Shown here in pieces: positions 25,934-34,218 of a DNA stretch of 41,409 bases; the first letter of the stretch is position 1, and every line of letters starts with the position of its first letter. Both the position numbers and the translations under genes were made by a program. The DNA is from Gemmatimonadaceae bacterium. GTDB taxonomy: Bacteria; Gemmatimonadota; Gemmatimonadetes; Gemmatimonadales; Gemmatimonadaceae. The stretch is taken from positions 1 through 41,409 of the forward strand of contig DASXKV010000037.1 of assembly GCA_036496605.1 (NCBI GenBank), read 5' to 3'. The notes under the pieces are model-generated. The model had not been told where the DNA came from. It saw only the letters and a list, made by a program, of their open reading frames with translations, and made no database searches.

Positions 25934-27859
25934 ATGCGATCGATTCTCGCGCTGTCAACCATCATCATCGTCAGGCTCGCATTCGCGTCGCCCGTAGCGG
26001 CGCAGCGTCCCGATTCCCTGCGCGACACGGCGCGGATCGCGCCCGTCGTCGTCACCGCCACCAGTACTCCGCTCTCGCTCGACCGCGTGCCCGCGGCCGT
26101 CACGGTGCTCGACGGCGCGAGTCTGCGCGCACAAGGACTGACGCACGTCGCCGACGCGCTGCGCGAAGTGCCCGGCATGGCGGTCGTGCAGTCCGGCTCT
26201 TATGGCGCGCCGATCTCGTTGTTCACGCGCGGCGCGCAGAACAATTACACGAAGGTCCTCGTCGATGGCGTGCCGCTCAACGATCCCGGCGGCGCGCTCG
26301 ACCTCGGACTCCTGACCCTCGACGACGTCGAGCGCATCGAGATCGTGCGCGGGCCCGCGAGCGTGCTGTACGGCTCGGATGCCGTCGCCGGCGTCGTCCA
26401 GATCTTCACACGTCAGGGCAATGCGCGGCCGCGTGGCTCGGTCGACGCGCGCGGCGGCACGTACGGAAGCTACGATCTCGACGCAACGGCCGACGCGCCA
26501 ATCGGCATACTGCGCGCGTCGTTAGGTGCGGCGCACCACGTCACCGATGGTATCTACGATTTCAACAGCCGATATAGAAACGACGTCGGCAACGCGTCGC
26601 TGACCTTCGCGCCATGGAGAAACACGGAGATCACGGGCACAGCGAGATACGATGACGCGATCGCGCACTATCCGACGGATTTCACCGGCGCCCCCGTCGA
26701 TCCCAACGCGTATCGCACCGAGAAGCGTACGCTGATCGGCGCGGACGTGCGCCAACAGATCGGCCGCGCTCGCGCGTCCCTCGCCCTCAGCTCCAATCTC
26801 GCCAACGAGTCGACGATCGACCCGCCTAACGGCCCGGGTGATTTCGGCAGTTCGCTCATCACACGGACCTTTCGCCAGGCAGCCGATCTCCGCCTCGGCG
26901 TTCCCGTCGCCTCGGCCCTCATGCTGACTGTCGGCGGAACGGCGGAGCGACAGCACGAGGCGTCGCCTGACTACGATCGTCGCAACGAGGCCGCGTACAC
27001 CGAGGTGGTGCGCAGCGGCGAGTTGACCACGGCGACCTTCGGCGCACGACTCGATCACAGCAGCACCTTCGGCGACTTCGCGACCTATCGGGCATCGGTG
27101 TCGCGCGCGCTCCCCGGTGCGTTGCGTGTGCGCGCGAGCCTCGGTACTGCCTTCCGCGAGCCCGCGTTCTACGAATCGTTCGATACGCCATTCTCCGCGG
27201 CGAATCCCGATCTGCGCCCGGAGCGCACGACGAGCTGGGAGACTGGGCTCGAGCACGAGATCGCCGCGGGTACCGCGACGATCGGCGCGACCTACTTCAA
27301 TCAGCGCTTCGTCGATCTCATCGATTATCGCTTCGACGCCGCGAATCCCGCGCAGAGCCAGTACGAGAACATCGCCCGCGCTCGCGCCGCAGGCGCCGAG
27401 GTCGAATTGCGCATCATGCCGAGGCACGGTCTGAGCGGCGACGCGAGCTACACCTGGCTCGACACGAAAGTGCTCCAGAGCGGCTTCGATCCGTCGCCGC
27501 AAGCGACGCTCGTCTCGGGTGGTCCGCTTCTGCGTCGCCCAAAGCACTCGGGTTCGGTCGGCGTTAGGTACGATTTCCTCGGCGGTCTCTCGGCGACCGC
27601 TCGCGCGACGTACGTCGGTACACGCGAGGATCGCCTCTTCCACGGCGCGCCGGACTTCAACACGGACGACGTGACGCTCGATCCGTATACGAAGGTGGAC
27701 GCATCGTTCGTGGCGCCGCTCGCAGCTGTCTGGAGTCAACTGCGCTCGATCGACGCGACGCTGCGCGCGGACAACCTGTTCGACACGCGCTACGTCAGCG
27801 TCGCGGGCTATGCGACGCCCGGCCGCGTGATCACGGCCGGAGTGCGCGCGACCTTCTAG
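25934..27859 (+). CDS. btuB: TonB-dependent outer-membrane cobalamin receptor
   Basis: 641 residues with a signal peptide (cleavage near residue 23), a TonB-box-like segment (IAPVVVTATSTP at 37-48), a plug domain (VTVLDGASLRAQGL, DGVPLNDPGG, VERIEIVRGPASVLYGSDAVAGVVQIFT) and a 22-strand barrel ending in VITAGVRATF with a terminal Phe. It lies 18 bases after btuD under the same riboswitch and is a normal length for BtuB. Assigned to cobalamin because of this context. Confidence 0.92.
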   Translation: MRSILALSTIIIVRLAFASPVAAQRPDSLRDTARIAPVVVTATSTPLSLDRVPAAVTVLDGASLRAQGLTHVADALREVPGMAVVQSGSYGAPISLFTRGAQNNYTKVLVDGVPLNDPGGALDLGLLTLDDVERIEIVRGPASVLYGSDAVAGVVQIFTRQGNARPRGSVDARGGTYGSYDLDATADAPIGILRASLGAAHHVTDGIYDFNSRYRNDVGNASLTFAPWRNTEITGTARYDDAIAHYPTDFTGAPVDPNAYRTEKRTLIGADVRQQIGRARASLALSSNLANESTIDPPNGPGDFGSSLITRTFRQAADLRLGVPVASALMLTVGGTAERQHEASPDYDRRNEAAYTEVVRSGELTTATFGARLDHSSTFGDFATYRASVSRALPGALRVRASLGTAFREPAFYESFDTPFSAANPDLRPERTTSWETGLEHEIAAGTATIGATYFNQRFVDLIDYRFDAANPAQSQYENIARARAAGAEVELRIMPRHGLSGDASYTWLDTKVLQSGFDPSPQATLVSGGPLLRRPKHSGSVGVRYDFLGGLSATARATYVGTREDRLFHGAPDFNTDDVTLDPYTKVDASFVAPLAAVWSQLRSIDATLRADNLFDTRYVSVAGYATPGRVITAGVRATF

Positions 27860-27900
27860 CGGCTGGGGAGTCGCTCCGGGGCTTGTCGTGTTCCGTGCGT

Positions 27901-28030
27901 GCGATCGCGGGAGCGGGGTCGCTCCGGGGCACTATGACGATCCTGCCATTTGCCTCTACGCCGTTAGGCGTGGTCGATAGTATGGCAGGATCGCCATAGC
28001 TGCCCCTCCGGACCCCGCTCCCGCGATCGC
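27901..28030. repeat. 130-bp palindromic element A
   Basis: It begins and ends with GCGATCGC. The arms pair over about 50 bases: GCGGGAGCGGGGT and CCTGCCAT on the left, ATGGCAGG and ACCCCGCTCCCGC on the right. The loop holds CGTTAGG (27962-27968). A partial extra arm (GTCGCTCCGGGGC) lies at about 27871-27883. It lies in the 514-base space between btuB and recO, which holds no gene. Confidence 0.88.
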
Positions 28031-28169
28031 CCCTGCCACCTGCTGCCAGCGCAACTGGTGCATCGTCGCGCGGTGATTTCCACCTAACGACTGCGCGCGC
28101 GCGCCAATTCGGACGCTGCGACGCGCGAGCCCGCGCCCCGAAGCCTGATCGCGAGCAATCTTAGGTCGG

Positions 28170-28298
28170 GATAGCAGGAGCGGGGTCCGGAGGGGCAGCT
28201 ATCGGCAACACTGCCATTTGTTTCGACGACGCTTCTCGTAAGAGGAGCCAATGGCAGTGTTGTCCATAGTGCCCCGGAGCGACCCCGCTCCTGCTATC
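28170..28298. repeat. Palindromic element B, inverted relative of A
   Basis: The left arm of B (GGAGCGGGGTCCGGAGGGGC) is exactly the reverse complement of the right arm of A, and its right arm (GCCCCGGAGCGACCCCGCTC) is the reverse complement of A's left arm. The outer tips differ (GATAGCAGG instead of GATCGCGGG) and so does the inner stem (AACACTGCCATT instead of GATCCTGCCAT), but both arms change together so that pairing is kept. Confidence 0.88.
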
Positions 28299-28305
28299 GC
28301 TACGG

Positions 28306-28366
28306 CTAGCCCCTAGTCCCTAGTCCCTAGCCCCTAGCCCCTAGCCCCTAGCCCCTAGCCCCTATG
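28306..28366. repeat. Tandem heptamer CCCTAGC, G-quadruplex-capable
   Basis: Eight consecutive 7-base units from 28311: CCCTAGT twice, CCCTAGC five times, then CCCTATG. The complementary strand reads GGGG-CTA repeatedly, with more than four G-runs, so it could form a G-quadruplex. It ends seven bases before the recO ATG, leaving recO no ordinary ribosome-binding site. Confidence 0.9.
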
Positions 28367-28373
28367 TTTCATC

Positions 28374-29159
28374 ATGCCCCTCCTCGCCACCGAGGCGATC
28401 GTTCTTCACACCTTCGACTATCTCGAGTCGTCGCGAATCCTTCGCCTCGTGACTCGCGAAGGAGGCGTGCGCTCCGTGCTGGCGCGGGGGGCGCGTCGCT
28501 CGTCGCGTCGGTTCGGCAGCGCGCTCGATCTCTTCGCGCAGGGCTCCGCACAGCTTCACGTCAAGCCCGGACGTGATCTCGACACGCTCGGGAACTTCGA
28601 GGTCGAGCGTGCGAGACCCGCGCTCGCATTGGAGCTCGAGCGCTTCACTGGTGCTGCGGTCATCGCGGAGCTGACCCTTCGCTTCGGGCGAGACGTTGCC
28701 GATCCCGAGCTCTTCGATGCCACGTCGTCGTCGCTCGACGAGTTGGCGTCGGCAAGCGCGAACGATGCGCCCGGAGCGACGCTCGCCGGCGCGTGGCGAA
28801 TCATCGCGGCGCTGGGATTCGCGCCCGGCGTCGACGAGTGCAACGAATGCCATGCGTCGTTCGCGCCTAACGATGCGGCTCTGTTCAGTCATCCGGCGGG
28901 CGGCACGCTGTGCGACCGCTGCGCGCGTCTCGCGCCGTCGGGGCGACGGCTACCGGCCGCGGCGCGCGCCGCGCTGGGCGCGTGGATCAGCGGCCAGCGA
29001 GCGACATTGGGCGGAGATGCGGACGTGAAAGCGCATCAGCGTCTCCTGCGCGAGTTTCTGCGCGAGCATCTGGCCGATGAGCGCCCGCTCCGCGCGTTCG
29101 AGATGTGGGAGCAGGATCCATTGAGCGCGCCGCAACTCGTCGCCGACCCAACGCCATGA
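28374..29159 (+). CDS. recO: DNA repair protein RecO
   Basis: Recombination mediator that, with RecR, loads RecA on SSB-coated gaps. 261 residues: an OB-fold opening MPLLATEAIVLHTFDYLESSRILRL, the positively charged RGARRSSRRFG, and a zinc module CNECHASF...CDRCARL (four cysteines) at about 157-183. All are typical of RecO. It is translationally coupled to selB by ATGA. Confidence 0.95.
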   Translation: MPLLATEAIVLHTFDYLESSRILRLVTREGGVRSVLARGARRSSRRFGSALDLFAQGSAQLHVKPGRDLDTLGNFEVERARPALALELERFTGAAVIAELTLRFGRDVADPELFDATSSSLDELASASANDAPGATLAGAWRIIAALGFAPGVDECNECHASFAPNDAALFSHPAGGTLCDRCARLAPSGRRLPAAARAALGAWISGQRATLGGDADVKAHQRLLREFLREHLADERPLRAFEMWEQDPLSAPQLVADPTP

Positions 29160-30994
29160 TTCTCGGAACCGCCGGCCACATCGATCACGGCAAGACGACG
29201 CTCGTTCGTGCGCTCACGGGCGTGGACACCGATCGGCTTCCCGAGGAGAAGCGGCGCGGCATAACGATCGAGTTGGGTTTCGCGCCGCTGCACCTCGAGG
29301 GCGTCGGAACCGTCGGCGTCGTCGACGTCCCCGGACACGAGGGTTTTGTACGCACAATGCTGGCCGGCGCAACCGGAGTCGATCTGGCGCTCCTCGTCAT
29401 CGCCGCTGACGAAGGTGTCATGCCGCAAACGCGCGAGCATCTCGCCATTCTTCGTCTGCTCGGCGTCGAGCGCGGCGTCGTTGCGCTCACCAAGTGCGAT
29501 CTCGTCGATGACGAGTGGCGCGAGCTCGTGGTCGAGGACGTGCGCGCATTGCTCGCCGACACGCCGCTCGCCGATGCGCCGATCGTCGCAACTTCGTCGA
29601 CGACTGGAGCAGGTCTCGACGATCTGCGTGCGGCAATCAGCGCCGCCGCGCGCGCAGTACCCGCGCGTGCCGGCGACGATCTCTTCCGCATGCCGGTCGA
29701 TCGCGCATTCACGATCAAGGGCACCGGCACCGTCGTCACTGGCACCGTCTGGTCGGGACGCCTAACGCGTGACGCGACCGTGCGTGTGCTTCCCGTCGAT
29801 CGCGCCGTGCGCGTACGCGGCATTCAGACCCACGGCGATCAGGTGCAGGTCGCGGAGCCGGGACATCGCACCGCCGTAGCGCTGGCGGGAATCGACGTCG
29901 CGGACGTCAACCGCGGCAGCTTCCTCGTCGCCGATGGCGCCTGGCGCGAGTCGAATGTGCTTCGCGCCGAGGTCGTGCTGCTCGACGATGCACCGAAGGC
30001 GCTGCGCGCGCGCACTGCCGTACGCTTTCATATCGGCACCGCCGACATCGGAGCACGCGTTGTCGCCTCCGATGGCGTGCTCGCGCCAGGTGAGCGCAAG
30101 TTCGCGCGGGTGGTGCTCGACGAACCCGTCGTTCTGCGTGCCGGAGACCGCTTCGTTCTGCGTTCTGCGTCGCCTGCGTCGACGATTGGCGGCGGCATCG
30201 TCGTCGATCCATTTGCGACGCGTCGCGCGCGGCCGTGGGAGGTCGAGCCCCATTCGGCGCCGGCGCTGCGATTGGGATTGGCGCTGCGCGAGGCAGGGGA
30301 GTCCGGACTCGACGTCGCGTCGCTGCCGATCCGCCTCGGCGTTCTGCCGCGCGAGCTCGAGCCCCTGCTCGGCGACGACACCACGCTTCGCATCAATGGC
30401 CGAGTGTACGCATCCGAGGTTGCAGCCTCTCTCGAGTCGCGCCTCGTTAGTCTCGTCGATGACGCGCATCGCGCGCGACCACTCGAGACCGGCGTCTCGC
30501 TCCAGGAACTGCGTTCGCGTCTCGCGGCACCACAGGAGCTCATCGACTTCGTCCTTGCGCGAGCCGCGGAGCAGCGCCTCGTCGAGACCGAAGGCGGCAC
30601 GATCCGCGCGGCGGGATGGTCGCCGCGTCTCACCGACGCGCAACGCGTCCTCCTGGGTGAGATCGACGAGAGCGTTCGTGCCGCGGCGTACGAGCCGCCG
30701 AGCGTTGGCGAGCTCACGCCGCGCTTTGGCGCCGTCGTTGCCGACCTGCTTCGTCATCTCGAGCGTCAGAGGCGCGTCGTCGCGGTCGAGCCGGACCGGT
30801 ACTACAGCACCGAAAGTGTGAACTTGCTCATCGAGCGGTTGCGAACGGGCATGGTGAAGGGTCGGGAGTATTCGCCAGCCGAGCTTCGCGAGCTGCTTGG
30901 GTTCTCTCGCAAATTCCTCATTCCATTTCTCGAGTATTGCGATCGGCAGGGTCTCACCACGCGCACGGCAAGCGGTCGAGTGTGGCGCGTTTGA
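29156..30994 (+). CDS. selB: Selenocysteine-specific translation elongation factor
   Basis: Brings Sec-tRNA to in-frame UGA codons marked by a SECIS hairpin. 612 residues. GTPase motifs: GHIDHGKT at 7-14, [16 protein letters not shown] at 57-62 and TKCD at 112-115. EF-Tu-like domains II and III follow (TGTVWSGRL.., [13 protein letters not shown]). The C-terminal winged-helix repeats that bind SECIS RNA end with [20 protein letters not shown], a hallmark of SelB. It implies the cell uses selenocysteine; selA, selD and selC are not in the window and no obvious in-frame-UGA gene is here. Confidence 0.95.
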   Translation: MILGTAGHIDHGKTTLVRALTGVDTDRLPEEKRRGITIELGFAPLHLEGVGTVGVVDVPGHEGFVRTMLAGATGVDLALLVIAADEGVMPQTREHLAILRLLGVERGVVALTKCDLVDDEWRELVVEDVRALLADTPLADAPIVATSSTTGAGLDDLRAAISAAARAVPARAGDDLFRMPVDRAFTIKGTGTVVTGTVWSGRLTRDATVRVLPVDRAVRVRGIQTHGDQVQVAEPGHRTAVALAGIDVADVNRGSFLVADGAWRESNVLRAEVVLLDDAPKALRARTAVRFHIGTADIGARVVASDGVLAPGERKFARVVLDEPVVLRAGDRFVLRSASPASTIGGGIVVDPFATRRARPWEVEPHSAPALRLGLALREAGESGLDVASLPIRLGVLPRELEPLLGDDTTLRINGRVYASEVAASLESRLVSLVDDAHRARPLETGVSLQELRSRLAAPQELIDFVLARAAEQRLVETEGGTIRAAGWSPRLTDAQRVLLGEIDESVRAAAYEPPSVGELTPRFGAVVADLLRHLERQRRVVAVEPDRYYSTESVNLLIERLRTGMVKGREYSPAELRELLGFSRKFLIPFLEYCDRQGLTTRTASGRVWRV

Positions 30995-31019
30995 CGTTCG
31001 CGTCGGCGTGCTCTACCTT
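30991..31019 (+). promoter_or_regulatory. Candidate promoter
   Basis: TTGACG (30991-30996), a 17-base spacer, then TACCTT (31014-31019). It overlaps the selB stop codon and lies 65 bases upstream of the next ATG, whose ribosome-binding site is GGAGAA. Confidence 0.4.
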
Positions 31020-31083
31020 CGCAGTATCACCTTGAAGCAGGAGATCGACTCACCGACCTGTTCTGTCAGTTCCGGAGAATTCT

Positions 31084-31557
31084 ATGGTTTACCGCTGGGC
31101 ATCACCTGCCCTCGGGCTGCTCGTGTGTGCATTGATCGCGTCGCGGGCCGCCGGTCAGGTAGCCGACCAGCGTGCCGAAGACAGTCGCCGGCGAGGCGTC
31201 CTTGGTCAGAACCAACCGAACCCGTTTTCGCGCGAGACGACGATCCCATTCACCGTCGGTGACGGCGACTGCTCTGCTGGCACGCAGCACCATCTCGTAA
31301 CGCTCAGGATCTACAACATCCTCTCGCAGGTCATCGCGACTCCCATGCTCGTCGACAGCGCGGCGACGGATCCCCCAAGCGCCCCGTCGGCCACGCGTGC
31401 GCTCTCGAGTCTTTCCCTGTCGTGCGGATCGTATTTCGCTCGCTGGAACGGCAAGCACGCGCGCAACAATCGTGAGGCAGCGCCGGGCGTCTACATGTAC
31501 CAATTAATCGTCGACGGCCACCCGTCGGGAATGAAAAAGATGCTATTGAGGCGCTGA
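31084..31557 (+). CDS. Small secreted protein consisting of a FlgD/T9SS-like C-terminal domain
   Basis: 157 residues. A signal peptide (ending about ASRAAGQ) leads directly into a single domain with the pattern of FlgD-like or type IX secretion sorting domains: LGQNQPNPFSRETTIPF, VTLRIYNILSQVIATPML, SCGSYFARWNGKHA, APGVYMYQLIV and a basic ending KKMLLRR. In Bacteroidetes such a domain is the tail of large secreted proteins; here nothing precedes it. The domain resemblance is seen; use of a type IX system is inference. Confidence 0.75.
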   Translation: MVYRWASPALGLLVCALIASRAAGQVADQRAEDSRRRGVLGQNQPNPFSRETTIPFTVGDGDCSAGTQHHLVTLRIYNILSQVIATPMLVDSAATDPPSAPSATRALSSLSLSCGSYFARWNGKHARNNREAAPGVYMYQLIVDGHPSGMKKMLLRR

Positions 31558-31580
31558 TTGTCGTGCTGAGGGGGCTGCCC

Positions 31581-31620
31581 GTGCGTGCGATCGCGGGAGC
31601 GACCCCGCTCCTGCTATCGA
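31581..31620. repeat. Short remnant joining the ends of palindromes A and B
   Basis: GTGCGTGCGATCGCGGGAGC at 31581-31600 equals the left boundary of element A, including the flank, and the remainder (GACCCCGCTCCTGCTATCG) equals the right boundary of element B. The 90 or so bases between the arms are missing. It lies between a secreted-protein gene and the Mla-type permease. Confidence 0.75.
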
Positions 31621-31674
31621 GAATCAGATACGGTCACTACATCCTGGAGCGGCTGGCCGTCCTTTTGCACCCGT

Positions 31675-32547
31675 ATGGTGAACATGAGCTTGCCCATGCG
31701 GAGTGGCGACGCCGCCCCGGACGCGAGGCGGAGCCCGTTTCTCACCGCCGAGTGGCCCCTGCGTCCGCCGCGCGGACTGCGACCCGGGGGCCGTTTTCTC
31801 AGCCGCGGACGAGTCGCGCTCGATGCGATCCGTTGGTCGGCGTGGATTATCGTCTCGCCGCGCTCGGTCGTCAGCGGCGGCGTCGCACGTGAGCTCGATG
31901 CACTCGGCGTCGCTGCCTTACGACTCGTTGCCAGCGCGTCGATTCTCGTCGGCCTCATCGCGACGTTCCAGGTTGCCTATCAGCTGAAACAGTACGGCGC
32001 CGAGTCGGTGAGCGCCCTCGCGATCGGATGGTTTGGGACGCGTGAGGTTGGACCTCTCGTCGTTGCGCTGCTCGTCGTCACGCGAAGCGCGTCCGCGATC
32101 GCGGGTGAGCTCGCGGCGATGACGACGAACGGCGAGATCGACGCGCTCCGCGCGATGAGTCTCGATCCGGTCAAGTATCTCGTTGCACCGAAGCTCGCCG
32201 CGATGTGCATCGCGCTCCCGGCGCTCACGATCATCGCCGATGGGCTCATCACCCTCGGCGGCTGGGTCGGCACGACGCTGTTCCTTGGCTTTAACTCACG
32301 ATTCTATCTCGAGCAGATTCGAACTTCCTTATCGACATCGGATATCGCGATTGGCGCCGCGAAGTCGTTCATGTTCGGCTTCGTCATCGCCATCATTGCG
32401 TCGGACGAGGGCCTCGGCGTCGATCGGCGTGTGGCCGCGATCGGCGAGGCCGCGAGTCGCGCCGTCGTCTATTGTCTCCTCGGCGTGCTTGCCGCGGACA
32501 CCCTCGTGAATGCCGTCTTCTACTTCATCCCCGCCCTCGTCCTCTGA
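31675..32547 (+). CDS. MlaE-family phospholipid ABC transporter permease
   Basis: Integral membrane permease of the MlaE/YrbE family, which moves lipids between the inner membrane and an MCE carrier. Core motifs: ASILVGLIATFQVAYQLKQYGAES, REVGPLVVALLVVTRSASAIAGELAAM, EIDALRAMSLDPVKYLVAPK. About five transmembrane helices. Start uncertain: ATG at 31675 (290 residues), 31684 or 31696; none has a good ribosome-binding site. The N-terminus before about residue 30 is Arg/Pro-rich and unlike the family. The 3' end overlaps the ATPase gene by 38 bases. Confidence 0.88.
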   Translation: MVNMSLPMRSGDAAPDARRSPFLTAEWPLRPPRGLRPGGRFLSRGRVALDAIRWSAWIIVSPRSVVSGGVARELDALGVAALRLVASASILVGLIATFQVAYQLKQYGAESVSALAIGWFGTREVGPLVVALLVVTRSASAIAGELAAMTTNGEIDALRAMSLDPVKYLVAPKLAAMCIALPALTIIADGLITLGGWVGTTLFLGFNSRFYLEQIRTSLSTSDIAIGAAKSFMFGFVIAIIASDEGLGVDRRVAAIGEAASRAVVYCLLGVLAADTLVNAVFYFIPALVL

Positions 32548-33289
32548 GCGCGCGCTCGAGGTGCTCCACCTCACGGGTCCGGCGCGCACGCCGCTCATCT
32601 TCGACATCGACCTTTACGTCAAGCGTGGCGAGACCGTGTTGGTGCTCGGCCCGATTCAGTCCGGAAAGTCGATGCTCATGCGGCACCTCGTCGGACTCGA
32701 GTGCGCCTCGTCCGGCATGATTGCCATCGATGGACAGGTGTTCGACCCAACCAAGCCCGGCGAGAAGGCGCTCCGCAGCCTGCGCGCGAGTATGGGTGTG
32801 ATCTTCGAGGGCTCGGCGCTCCTCCGACGCATCAGCGTGCTCGAGAACGTCGAGCTTCCTTTGCTCGAGCACGAGCGGCTCTCACGTGCGCGTGCGCGTG
32901 ACACGGCGCGGGAGTTGCTTGCCGAGGTCGGTATCGAGGTCGACGATGACACTGTGCCCGTTCAGCTGGGGCGAGCGGGACAGCGCCGCGTCGCGCTCGC
33001 GCGGGCGTTGGCACTGCGCCCGCATCTATTGCTTCTCGACGAGCCGACGAGTGGGCTCGATTCGCAGGCCGCGCACGAATTCGACGAGACGCTTCACGGA
33101 CTGCAAAAACGCTACGACTTCGGAATCGTGATCTTCTCTCATGAGATTCGTTATGCGTACGCACCGGCGAACGAGATCGACGTGCTCGCCGGTGGACGCA
33201 TCATCGCGCGCGGCACGCGCGAGTCGCTGCTCGAGAGCGACGATCCGGTGATCCACGGCTTGCTCCATCGTCGAGAGCGCGAACAATGA
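32510..33289 (+). CDS. MlaF-family ABC ATPase with altered signature motif
   Basis: 259 residues. The energising subunit for the MlaE-type permease: Walker A GPIQSGKS at 47-54, Walker B LLLLDEPTSGLDS and H-loop IFSHEI are normal. Two motifs are not. The ABC signature, LSGG in nearly all homologues, reads LGRAG (153-157, in VQLGRAGQRRVALARAL), and the Q-loop glutamine is a glutamate (GVIFEGSALLRRISVLEN). The start inside the permease gene gives a Ser/Pro-rich N-terminal dozen residues. Coupled to the MCE gene by ATGA. Confidence 0.88.
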   Translation: MPSSTSSPPSSSERALEVLHLTGPARTPLIFDIDLYVKRGETVLVLGPIQSGKSMLMRHLVGLECASSGMIAIDGQVFDPTKPGEKALRSLRASMGVIFEGSALLRRISVLENVELPLLEHERLSRARARDTARELLAEVGIEVDDDTVPVQLGRAGQRRVALARALALRPHLLLLDEPTSGLDSQAAHEFDETLHGLQKRYDFGIVIFSHEIRYAYAPANEIDVLAGGRIIARGTRESLLESDDPVIHGLLHRREREQ

Positions 33290-34218
33290 ATCGGCGCGGC
33301 GAAGCACGCTTCGGCATCATCTGGCTCATGAGCGGCACGCTGCTCGTGCTCGTCGCGCTGCTCGTGCTCGCTCGCTATCCGGGAATCTTTCGCACGGGCG
33401 TCCAGTATCGCGCAGTCTTCAAGAGCGTCTCGGGACTCAACAAGGGCGACGAGGTGCGGTACGGCGGCCTGCCGGTTGGTACGGTCGTGCGGATGGACAT
33501 CGATCCGAGTGATCCGACACGGATCATCGTCGCGTTTCGCGTCAAGAAGTCCACGCCAATCCGCAGCGACACCAAAGCATCGATCACGCAGGTCGGCCTG
33601 CTCGGCGCGCCGTACATGCAGCTCGAGCCGGGTACTCGTTATGCAGCGGCATTGCCGCCGGGCAGCACGCTGCCGACCGTGGAGAATCCGAGCTTTCAGG
33701 ACGCCATGCGCCGGCTCTCCGAGTTCATCGACCGGACCGATACGCTGCTTGGCGGTGCCGAGCGCGTCGCGCGCGCGTCGCCAATCGAGCGCCTCGACGC
33801 CACGCTCACGCGCATGGATACGCTGATCGCCATCGCGACCGTTGGCGCGCGCACAAGCTTCGTCACGATCGATCGCACCTTCTCTCGCGTCGACTCGGCG
33901 AGCGTCAGGCTCGGCGCGCTGCTGGACCGGTCGGGTCGACTGCTCGCCACGCTCGACACCGCGACGCGAAGTGCAGGTCCGCAGCTCGCCGCTACGCAAC
34001 GTGAGGCGGTGCAATCGTTGCGCGAGATTCACAACCTGCTCGCCGATTTCCGCGATGCGTTCGCGCAGGAGGGCGGCGTCAATCAGATGGTTCGCAACCT
34101 CTCGGTCGCGTCGGATAACGTCGCGCGACTCAGTGAGCGCCTCGAGCGCGATCCGACGAGTGTCCTGAAGGCACGAGCGGCGCCGAACAAGCCCGCGGGA
34201 CCGAAGGCTCGTGATTGA
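33286..34218 (+). CDS. MCE/MlaD-family lipid-transport protein
   Basis: Anchored in the inner membrane by one N-terminal helix (IIWLMSGTLLVLVALLVLA) with the MCE domain in the periplasm (VQYRAVFKSVSGLNKGDEVR, VGLLGAPYMQLEPG), followed by a long helical region (residues 140-300) with coiled-coil character, as in members that bridge to the outer membrane. 310 residues. In an operon with permease, ATPase and lipoprotein. Confidence 0.92.
   Translation: MNRRGEARFGIIWLMSGTLLVLVALLVLARYPGIFRTGVQYRAVFKSVSGLNKGDEVRYGGLPVGTVVRMDIDPSDPTRIIVAFRVKKSTPIRSDTKASITQVGLLGAPYMQLEPGTRYAAALPPGSTLPTVENPSFQDAMRRLSEFIDRTDTLLGGAERVARASPIERLDATLTRMDTLIAIATVGARTSFVTIDRTFSRVDSASVRLGALLDRSGRLLATLDTATRSAGPQLAATQREAVQSLREIHNLLADFRDAFAQEGGVNQMVRNLSVASDNVARLSERLERDPTSVLKARAAPNKPAGPKARD

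Noticed and set aside
26522..27739. 405-residue minus-strand open frame opposite btuB
   Set aside because: Shadow of btuB, Arg-rich, without a ribosome-binding site or family motifs.
28306..28366. Possible CRISPR-like array
   Set aside because: Heptamer units in direct tandem without spacers; a simple-sequence tract.
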